Below, piece after piece: positions 55,925-64,000 of a DNA stretch of 64,000 nucleotides. Both the position numbers and the translations under genes were made by a program. The notes beneath the pieces were generated by a model. That model worked only from the letters and a program-made list of their open reading frames with translations. It was not told the origin of the DNA and searched no databases. Position 1 is the first letter of the stretch, and every line of letters begins with the position of its first letter. The DNA comes from Massospora cicadina (lineage: Eukaryota; Entomophthoromycota; Entomophthoromycetes; Entomophthorales; Entomophthoraceae): the NCBI GenBank assembly GCA_022478985.1, contig JAKSZP010014535.1, positions 1 through 64,000 on the forward strand, written 5' to 3'.

Positions 55925-58900
55925 GGTTACGGAGGGGGACAGCTATGAGGCCCCAAAGGGGCACCCTGACCCTGCAGTCCATTAACTTTAATGGGCTGCA
56001 GGATTACCAGCTGAGTGCTCGCCTCCTCCGCAACTTCAGGTTGACTCACGTGGATATTGCAGCCGTCCAGGAGCCCCATGTCCCCCCTCTGATTTTGTAG
56101 TATGGAATGACCATTTTGGAGGTAACTCCTGTTGGACACACTATGTAGCCCTTATTATCCTCAACCCTAGGTGAAAACCCACCAATTTTCGAAACACCAT
56201 GATAATCGCCTTATATTGGCTAAATTATCATCCCCTGAGTTCTCCTTCTTTGTTGCAAGCATATACCTGACAAATGAAGGTCAAGAGCAGGATCGTCTTT
56301 TGGAAGAAATTGCTCTCCTACAACTCCCAGGCAATACAGTACTGATGGGGGATTTCAACACAATATTGAGTCAGGTGTGTGACACCTTTCCTCCTGTCAC
56401 ACAAGATAGACGAGGTACAGCTTGGCTTAAAAATTTCCTCAGGTCATGTGGTTTTATGGATGCCCTCCCCCTCAGCATTAGGCCTTGGCTATATGTCTCG
56501 GATCCAGGGTGCAGGTTGGAGATTCACATCAGCTTCACGGATTGATATGGCCCTAGTGGGCCCCTTGCTGGTTGGTCGAGTTTCCTCTCCCATAGCCTGA
56601 GATAACACTATAAGTGATCACAGATCCCTCACGGTGAGCCTGACAAAAATCCTCGGACCATCAAGAAGATTTTGGCCAAAGACTGCTCCAGGGCTCTTGA
56701 ACAACCAGTCTGCAAGTTAGAAGATAAATGAAGCCATTTGTGAGCCAGAGCACCTGGCTTCACCATATTTGCGAACTTTACAAGAAAAATGGGCTGATAC
56801 AAAAGCAAGGATCCTAAAGATAGCCTACAATTGTTCTAAGGCTCGAATGACAGCGGCCCAGGCTAAAGTCAGACGTGCTGAAGCTAGAATAAGACACCTT
56901 GAAACGAATTGCCAACTGGTGCTTTTTCTCAATAGTTGAAGGCTTGGGAATTGGTCCACGAGACATACCAGCAGGAACTTACTGAGCAAGAAGAACGTGC
57001 AGCAAACTTCACATCGTCACGTCACTACACCCAGTGGGAACAGCCCACCCGTTTCTTTTACCAGAAGCAGAAGCCCACTCAAAGGATCAGGAGATTGCAA
57101 CCCTGAGAGTGGGGACCACTGTCACCACAAACAAGGAGTAGTTCATTAGCGAAATCCGCCGTTACTATTCAGCCCTCTTCAAGGCTTCCTGGGTAAGCCC
57201 AGCAGATGTTCATAAATTCATTTAAGGGGCTCCGGAACCAATGATTAGTTTCTCAGCAGATGAAGAACTTCTTGCACCAATTACACAACAAGAAGTAATG
57301 GACATTCTACTCCACAGCCCATGCCTGAAGGCCCCAGGCCCAGATGGTATCCCGTTTGAGGTGTATCTAGTGGATCCCGTCGCAGTTACAAAGGCCCTCC
57401 AGTCCCTCTTTTTGACCTTCTTGGCAGAAAGGGGAGTACTTCCTGACTCGAGAGGATCAATTATGACCCTTATCCATAAGAAAGCGAGCTGAGAGGACCT
57501 TGCAAACTAGCGACCACTATCACTATTGAACATGGACCACAAACTATTTAATAAGCTTCTAACAAACTGCATGACTTAGTGGGCAGCACCACGCCTCAAC
57601 CCAGCTCAACATGGCTTTATCCCAGGTAGATCGCTTTGGAACAATTACAATGAGCTTTTAGCAACCCTGTCAGCTACCTCGTCTCAAACACATGGTTTTG
57701 TGGCGCTTCTGGATATGGAAAAAGCATATGATCGAGTAAATTGGAAGTATCTGACGCCTCCCTAACCAGCCTCCACATACCACCACAAGCTAGGACATGG
57801 CTATCAGCGCTTTAAGCCCAGATTCACACTAAGGTACTGTCCCAACAGGCTTTACAGCAGCGTTTATGGTTTAACAGGGTCTCCGGCAAGGGGATTTACT
57901 GAGCCCAATCTTGTTTAACATAGCTTTGGATCCTCTTCTTGCCCTACTACAAGAACGACTGGTGGGTATTCAGGTTTCTAGGAAACCCCCCCCCCACCCG
58001 TACCATAGCCTTTGCTGATGACACAGCAGTGGCAGTTGAATGTAAGAAGGACCTAGACCTGGCCTTGGAGGCCCTGGATTCTACTCCAAGGCGTCCAATG
58101 CAAAAGTTATTACTTCTAAAACCATTATAGTGCAAGTTGGTACCCCATCTTTTCCTCCGCCTTTTGGTTTGTAACTACATGAGACACCTTTTCAGCATCT
58201 TTGTGTCCTCACCACACCACAAGGGGTTGCAATTAATGATTTTGAGGACCGCTTGCTTAATGCAATAAACTCTCATGTATCTAGCTGGAGCTTACGGCGT
58301 ATCACCCCCCAGGAACGCGCCCTGATGGCGAATGTTTTTCTTCTATCAAAGCTATGGTTTCTCACTCATGTCTGCCCATTTATGGACAGTTTCTACACGA
58401 GGTTGAATGTGATACTTCGCTGTTGGATATGGGGATCCAACCACCCACCCACAGCTCTGACCACAATATCCAACCCTGCAGTGAGGGGGGCCTGGGTCTT
58501 TTGGACAATAGGTCTCATGCCACTTCAATACTGATGGGGTTCCTTAGGCCCATCATTTTCTGGGATATGGCTCCAATGCCATAATGGGCTCCAGCCTTAC
58601 GCCAGGGCTTAGCGGCCTCTCTAGGGCTCTCACAAACCTCACCAACAGCTGTGGGAGAGTGGCTAACAAACCATTCAGGCCACCACCTCAAACTTTTATC
58701 AAGAATTTACTGGAATCAGGCTCTCCTTGCACTTAAGAGGGTAGGAGTACAGGTGTACCACGCCTTCCTCTATAAAAGGAGTGGCCCTGGGATCAGCCCA
58801 CAGCATCACACCCTGGTCCACAATGGGAGAATTAAAATCTTCCACCTCCACTCTTTGGACAGACCCCCAATGCGGCCTCGTCTCCTTTAACTTTTACTCC

Positions 58901-59060
58901 CCTCTGTGGAGTGTGATCTCAAGGCGCTCTGGAAAGAAGTTACCCATCCTGTTCTCTCAGCAAAAGTGTCAAATACATTTTGGCGCGTTCTACACTGCTC
59001 ATACAGGACAGGGGATTAAACTGGTCCAAACTTCCAGCACAAGTGTTGCCCATGATGTGC
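55925..59060 (+). pseudogene. ORF2 (APE endonuclease and RT) of LINE-3
   Basis: Endonuclease start NFNGLQDYQLSAR and DIAAVQEPHVPP (about 55990-56090). FVASIYLTNEGQEQ and LMGDFNTILS (about 56345-56372) give the active-site loop. RT: LKAPGPDGIPFEVY (about 57325-57365), RPLSLLNMDHKLF, AQHGFIPGRS, ALLDMEKAYDRVNW with the catalytic Asp intact (about 57700-57745), and FADDTAVAVE with both Asp intact (about 58010-58040). C-terminal WIWGSNHPP lies near 58425. There are several stops and shifts (57490, 57760-57960). It cuts target DNA and primes reverse transcription there. Confidence 0.9.
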
Positions 59061-59513
59061 AGAGCTGACTGACACCCACCTCCATCGCTTCTTTACTTGC
59101 CCCCTCATAGCCCCTTTCTGAAGCAAGGTCCACGAACTCCTGCGAGCAGAACCCTGGGTAGCGCACCCTGTTCAGGACTTCATCTTCAACCTCTCACTCC
59201 CCAATTGCTCCCAATCATTAAGGGTTTTGGCATTTGGTGTAGTGATATGGACTATTCATAATTCATATCTTCGCACCACTTTTGACTCCACTCTTTGGAC
59301 GCTGCCCCATATGATAACCCACTTTCAGGTTCATTTTGAGATGGCTCTGAGAGTATTTATTATGTCACCATGGGCCAATAGGTCAGTTTGAGTGGAAACC
59401 TGGCTCTGGAAAAGCTTTTCCCACCCTTTAATGACACCTCTGCTTACCCCTGCCTTCGCCTCAAGCTCTTAGGAGCTCAGGAGTAATTAAATAAAGATTG
59501 GTGTATCCCCCTT

Positions 59514-59530
59514 TAGGTTGGGACCACCTA
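59514..59530 (+). other. 3' terminal hairpin of LINE-3
   Basis: TAGGT, loop TGGGACC, ACCTA: a 5-bp stem about 15 bp from the element end. The loop and inner stem (GGTTGGGACC) recur in the other two LINE-3 tails, with small changes at 4965-4975. It is a plausible RT recognition element. Confidence 0.5.
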
Positions 59531-59544
59531 GTGCTAAAAAATAA

Positions 59545-59918
59545 GAGTCAAATGGATTTAATAATAAGTTTGGAATGGCTTGTTGCAAGCCAAATAGGGG
59601 AATATGTACATTCAGCCTATTGAAGCTCAGAATACTCGCTTCACTTTGGCTGAATGATGGATGGGGAGTTCACATTTGGCAATATGTACCCGTGAGGTAA
59701 CGATTTATTGTATTTTAGCCAATCCCATATGGCTAAAATTAGTTCACCTTGGGGACCTCCACCATGCTTATAAGAGGGGGTGGTCCCCACTTAGGTGGTT
59801 TAATGGAATTGGCCGTGACAGGGGAGAAACCTCTGATGGACTCCCCAGGTTCCCTTGTGTGGTTGGGGCAATTTCATTTCCAAACTTCGTGCTAATTGCC
59901 CAGATAATATTTGTAACA
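59545..59918 (-). repeat. 5' LTR of element E, piece 2
   Basis: Matches 48055-48432 of the 3' LTR (for example CAGCCTATTGAAGCTCAGAA and GGGGGTGGTCCCCACTTAGG). It ends TTGTAACA. About 180 bp of the LTR (48433-48614 equivalent) is missing where the A-type LTR begins. Confidence 0.9.
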
Positions 59919-59920
59919 TT

Positions 59921-61063
59921 TGTTGGGATTTTTTGCTAAAATTCCCATCTTTCTAGAATACATGGTGTCACTAGGGTAAAATTCCCAAAAAGCAAAGTGA
60001 ATCAGAAATTGGTTGACCTGAATTTCAGATGAACTACATTTGTGGTATTTTGGGATATTCACCTGGTTGTATCCATCGGGGATCAATCTGGATGAATGCC
60101 TAATATCTCGTCGGGTGGAGCAGCTGAGAAAATAGGGGCATCTGATAGAGATTAACTATCAGGTGTACCGATTGGGATCAGTTGGGTTTCATCACCAACT
60201 GATTAGGAATGTATGGTTAGTTGCAAAGTGAGTGATGCAACCTGCAACAAGTGAATTGAACAGATGGTGAGTGACCTGCTTTAATGGGTACAAAGACCCA
60301 TTACCTAAGCAGGTTGCTAGCCAATTATGGTTGGTTCACTTGGATTGAGAGGAAAACGTTAGGGACACGTTTCTGACTCTTTCCATTTGAGGTCTCAAGG
60401 ATGTCCAACGCTGGATTCCTAGCCAGGATGTGGAAGACCATCGCTGCCAAGATGAGGAAGGGTGATTTAATGGCAACAGCTGCCGTTTCATCAAAGAGGT
60501 GTCAACTGAGGGTTAGACAGCCAAATTTCCTATAAATTCCCTAGGATTTACTATAATAAAGAATAGATAAAAACTGATAAAAATTAATATATTAGAACAT
60601 TATTAGTTTTTTTGTAGATTTGGCTATAGTTAGACTATCAGCATTAGTGTAAAGTTCCATCTCAAGGATATTATTGCAGAAGGCAAGAATTGGTAGACTC
60701 TCAGAGAGAAGAATAGAAATCTAAGCGGGGATCTAGAGATGAAGGGAACCATAACTAAGGGATCACTGCTGACTGTGTGTTGGGTTGAAGGAGACTGTCA
60801 TCAGAGGACCTTGACGAAGATTGAGTGGACAGTAATATAGGGAACGAATCCCTATGAGTACAACTATCAAGTATCTAATAAGAAATACCAGCTGAAGCAT
60901 TGGGCCTGATAATAGTTCCAACTCAACAACAGATAATAGTCTCCATACTATTATCAGATAATATATTCTTTACAACGCGAGGTGCACGAGGAAATCTAAA
61001 CATGTGCAGTAAAAGATTATCAGGATTGTTTGCCAATAGGAACAAAATAGTTAATTTTTTACA
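59921..61063 (+). repeat. A-type LTR, copy 4 (plus orientation)
   Basis: TGTTGGGATTTTTTGCT to ...AATTTTTTACA, 1143 bp, matching the element A LTRs in reverse complement. It starts two bases after the truncated E LTR. A primer site follows, so it is a 5' LTR whose element is cut by LINE-4. Confidence 0.9.
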
Positions 61064-61066
61064 AGT

Positions 61067-61180
61067 TGGTGCTCACTACAAGGGTAGTTGAGTAGAAGAA
61101 TCTATCTATGATGTTGTACAAAAAAAGTTTCCAAAAAATTTTTCTCTCTCGTTGCAATCACTTTTGCAACTTATTCAATT
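61067..61180 (+). other. Primer site and leader after A-type LTR copy 4
   Basis: TGGTGCTCACTACAAGGG, then GTAGTTGAGTAG, shared with the leader of element A (GAGTAGTTGAG on the minus strand near 14500). Interior similarity ends by about 61100-61180, where LINE-4 begins. Confidence 0.7.
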
Positions 61181-61208
61181 CAAGTCTGAATTTAGTTTGA
61201 TAATCTCA

Positions 61209-62620
61209 CAGAGGAGATTAGTCTTTGCCCATGTCAGGGAGCAGTTGGGCAAGAAAGGTAAGAGGGCACAGGTGGTAGGCCTGCGACCTCCAACGTTCAA
61301 AAACGCCCTAGAGAAACTGGCGGATTAGACAAAAATAAAAAACTGGCGGTTACTATTTCCCCAGAAATCCTCACTTGGCAGGCGCAATGTAACCAGTACA
61401 TCAACACGCCGCACTCTCAACCACTCTCATCGGTGGAATATGGAGTCTGGGTGTTTCTGGATATCCAACAAACAGCCATGTGGGAAAAATTTTGTGGGGA
61501 TGTGCACACTTTTTCCTGACTGCGATGTACATGCACCTCACTCCATGTCACGCGGTTGGCTGGATCACAGTTTCAAAAACAAGGAGGCAGAAGATGAAGC
61601 TGCTGCGGTGCGTTGTGTGATTAACCTCCCCAAAGGGCAATGGGTCATCAAATCCAAACGCACCAGATGGACAAAATCCAACCAAATTTTCCTCACGTTT
61701 GACTTTTTGCCTACTACAGTCAAGCGTGCCATTCTGAAGCTGCACCTGAAAGAGGGTCTTACCATATATGGCGAAATACAATTCTTTTATATGCAATGCT
61801 TTAAGCTGATGCCACACCTGTGCACTGGCAAAGATATTGCAGTTTTGACTCCAACTGAGGAGATCGCAAAGGACCTAACCCAGATCCTGCACTCCACTTA
61901 TATCAATATTGAAGGTCATACCACCCACCCTTTCTGGGTAACCTTAGACAGTGCACCCCCATCTGCACCCACTGTGACGCATTTGGCCATAAGGCACATG
62001 CATGCCCCACCAAGGAGGGCATTACATTACAAGAGCACCCCTCAGCGGCCATGGCCAGCGGGGAGGCTCACTATGAACCAACCACCAATATGAAAGAGGC
62101 CTTCCCATGGGGAGCACAAGGCTGCTACATACTAGTAAAGCCTGTATCCCCTCAAGAGCGAAAAAAGGCCAAACAGGCCCGCAGGGCCGCGGCTAAGGAA
62201 GCGGCCAAAGTCGCCTCCACTATCCCACACTCTCAACGCCAGGAGGACATTGAAACCTTCACGGTGGAAGCAACTTGGGAATCTCTCAACCACTCAGATT
62301 GGGAGGCCCAAGCTGACTGGGCCACCCAATCTGAGGATCTGATGGGCGACTCAATCTCACCAGACCTTGGCAACCAAGTCCCAATTGAAACCAACTTGGT
62401 CTCCAACCTAACTGAAAATTTTTTTGATCCAAACGTAGGTGCACCAAACTCATCTGCACCGCAAAGAATTCGTTTGGCGGTGGGGAAACAAAAAGTGAAG
62501 GCAAAAGCCAACGTGAACCTGTCTTCTAAAATTAACAAAACTACTGATAGCATTGCTGCTAACACTTGCGCTTCTGTGAAGGCCTGTGGGGATACAGAGG
62601 AGACTGGTGGGCCTGGGTGA
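61209..62620 (+). pseudogene. ORF1 of LINE-4
   Basis: A basic N terminus (QLGKKGKRAQVV) is followed by a stop near 61327, then CNQYINTPHSQPLSSVE. A 217-codon frame (61440-62093) contains RGWLDHSFKNKEAEDE and LPTTVKRAILKLHLKEGL. A frameshift near 61955 leads to a perfect CCHC knuckle, CTHCDAFGHKAHAC (61964-62005), and then the 189-codon frame 62051-62620, whose Lys/Ala-rich stretch (ERKKAKQARRAAAKEAAK) is probably helical. It most likely binds RNA. It is the reference copy for reading LINE-1 and LINE-2 ORF1. Confidence 0.85.
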
Positions 62621-62645
62621 CCACCCCCTTGCACCTAAGGTGTGA

Positions 62646-64000
62646 TGGGGGAAGCCTTCACTTTAGGAACATTGAATATCTCTGGACTCAAGGCCTTACC
62701 ATCCCGGGCTAGAAAACTGAGTTTTTTACAAAAAAATTTACCCATGGACATCTATGCCATCCAGAAGTCCCACTATCCGCGAGTCTCTGAGGACGCTTGG
62801 AAAACCATGCTCCTCCCTTCTCTATCCTTCTGGTCTGAGCACTGTGGGGTGCTTGTTCAGAAAAACAATTTTTTTAAATTTTTACATCTGAATCCTTCCT
62901 CAATGTCCATGTCCTCGTTGTTACTTTTTTGTGGGCCTTCGTGGCACATGCTATCATCAACATTTATGCCCTGACCTGTGCACAAGAGCGTCAGGAATAT
63001 TTCTCGTCGGTCAAAGCCCTTCCACTACCCCCTGACCCTTTCATAGTTGGCAACATGAATTGTTGGCTAAACACACCCACGGACCATTGGCCTTCCTCAT
63101 CCCACGCCCCCCAGGGTCACATAGAACTTTGCATTCTAAAGGCCACCCTTGGGTTATTAGATGTGCTGCCACGGCAAGCTCCACTGCTCAAGAACATGAT
63201 GTACCCCATGTCCACAACGGTTAATTAAGGTCCATGACCTGCATGTACCCTATCCTCACACCGACAAAATTTTGATCTCACATTTCCCACTTTCACACAT
63301 CAAAAATCAATTTCTCTGACTACCGGATGGTCTCAATAACCTACCACTTACCCATCACAGTGGCTAGAGCTCCGCATTGGTGCAAACTCCACCCACCCAA
63401 AATTGTGTCAAAAGGATTTTCCTGTTTGGGTGGAATCAGCGACTTTGACAAAAGAGTTTATTACACCATTTTACTCGGACCCAATTTCCACATGGTCAGC
63501 CTTCAAAGAGGATACCATCTGCCATGCTTGCCACCTCTCCTCCTGATGCTCACAAGCTACATCAGCCATTATCTCGCACGCTCTGGCAGAGTTGGAACAC
63601 CTGAAGTCCAACATCCCAGCCACAGGCTACAGCCCTGCTTTGGGCTGAAAGTGGGCAGAAGCAGCTGCCCACCTCAACGCGCTTGTAAGGCAACATAAAA
63701 ATCGGGTTTGTGTTCAGTACAGGGCCAAACACATTACAGAGGGCAGCACGTGCACCGCATATTTTTTAAAAAATTCATTGCACTGCAACAAAGCATGGCC
63801 TGCACACAGGTGCAGAGATTGGATGATTTCATTGCGGATACACCGGCTGAAGTGGCGATCAAAATACAAAAGGATTACTCCAAGTTGTACTGATCTGATC
63901 CAATTCAGCCAGCTGAAATGGCGGAATTTCTTGATAGCACTCACATCTGCACCATTTCCCAATACCCAGAATTAATGAATCTAATTACTCTGAACGAACT
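62646..64000 (+). pseudogene. ORF2 of LINE-4 (APE endonuclease, partial)
   Basis: Starts about 26 bp after ORF1 ends. GEAFTLGTLNISGLKA, DIYAIQKSHYP (the QE motif Glu is Lys here) and FWSEHCGVLV match LINE-1 and LINE-2. FIVGNMNCWLNTP (about 63040-63075) is the loop that normally reads GDFN; the Asp is Asn/Met shifted. Frames change near 62930, 63230, 63420 and 63560. The linker continues to the window end without reaching RT motifs. Confidence 0.85.

Larger units (their letters stand above)
53567..59544 (+). mobile_element. LINE-3: full-length non-LTR retrotransposon
   Basis: About 5.98 kb, inserted in the 5' LTR of element E. A 14-bp target-site duplication, GAGTCAAAGGGATT (53553-53566) and GAGTCAAATGGATT (59545-59558), differs at one base. 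It has ORF1 with a CCHC knuckle, ORF2 with APE and RT, a 3' hairpin and a short A-rich end (CTAAAAAATAA). The two short copies of its tail at 4935-4988 and 43209-43253 show that the family moved repeatedly. It is a different family from LINE-1/2/4. Confidence 0.95.
47876..59918 (-). mobile_element. Ty3/gypsy element E, minus strand, 5' LTR split by LINE-3
   Basis: 3' LTR 47876-48614. The interior, read right to left, has primer site 53347-53364, gag, protease, dUTPase-like, RT, RNase H and integrase. The 5' LTR is in two pieces (53368-53566 and 59545-59918) around LINE-3. The distal end of the 5' LTR is lost where an A-type LTR starts, so no target-site duplication can be read. It is inserted into LINE-2. 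Confidence 0.9.
61181..64000 (+). mobile_element. LINE-4: 5' part of a LINE-1 family element, cut by the window end
   Basis: Best preserved member of the LINE-1/2/4 family: ORF1 needs only one or two frame changes, and the ORF2 endonuclease is largely readable. The RT lies beyond the window. The 5' boundary (about 61180) is inferred from the end of A-type leader similarity. Confidence 0.85.

Noticed and set aside
62233..62634. 133-codon minus-strand open frame
   Set aside because: Antisense shadow of LINE-4 ORF1, which has a CCHC knuckle and family matches on the plus strand.
1..64000. CRISPR arrays, bacterial operons, rRNA genes
   Set aside because: No regularly spaced direct repeats with unique spacers, no ribosome-binding-site operon structure and no rRNA-like text were seen.

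Overview
The window looks like eukaryotic nuclear DNA made almost entirely of decayed, nested retrotransposons, with no intact host gene. I infer a TE-rich filamentous fungus, without naming a species: the LTR elements are Ty3/gypsy types, one ending in a chromodomain, the non-LTR elements are APE-RT LINEs with CCHC ORF1 proteins, and one captured host gene (RPN3, 26S proteasome) is clearly eukaryotic. Nearly every coding region carries stops and frameshifts, so pieces are annotated as pseudogenes. My labels are local: LTR families A to F and LINE-1 to LINE-4 (LINE-1, -2 and -4 are one family, LINE-3 another). Layout: 1-1987, 3' end of element F (integrase, LTR). 2425-3491, LTR of family A. 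3492-4988, unrecognised plus-strand coding relic ending in a LINE-3 tail. 4989-7765, minus-strand pol relic of D type. 7850-15648, element A on the minus strand, with two LTRs, gag, protease, a dUTPase-like domain, RT, and a deletion that joins RT to the integrase C terminus. 15649-30056, a three-level nest: a D-type LTR relic split by element C (16659-29416), itself split by a chromodomain element D (21987-28807, TSD CATAT). 30057-33600, no recognised gene. 33620-38850, LINE-1. 39896-45335, a tandem LTR array of family B in which a host RPN3 sequence sits where gag-RT should be. 45600-47876, 5' part of LINE-2. 47876-59918, element E on the minus strand, whose 5' LTR is split by a full-length LINE-3 (53567-59544) with a 14-bp TSD. 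59921-61063, an A-type LTR; 61180-64000, LINE-4, running off the end. The three most interesting observations are: (1) a dUTPase-like domain between protease and RT in three separate Ty3/gypsy families (A, C, E), with E keeping the best motifs; (2) proteasome subunit RPN3 inside an LTR element between paired 675-bp LTRs; and (3) a shared primer-binding site TGGTGCTCACTACAGGG in A, B, C and E, followed in B and E by a short ACAGG/CCTGT hairpin. The genes do not cooperate in a pathway; they are the remains of successive transposition events, and the nesting order gives their relative ages.
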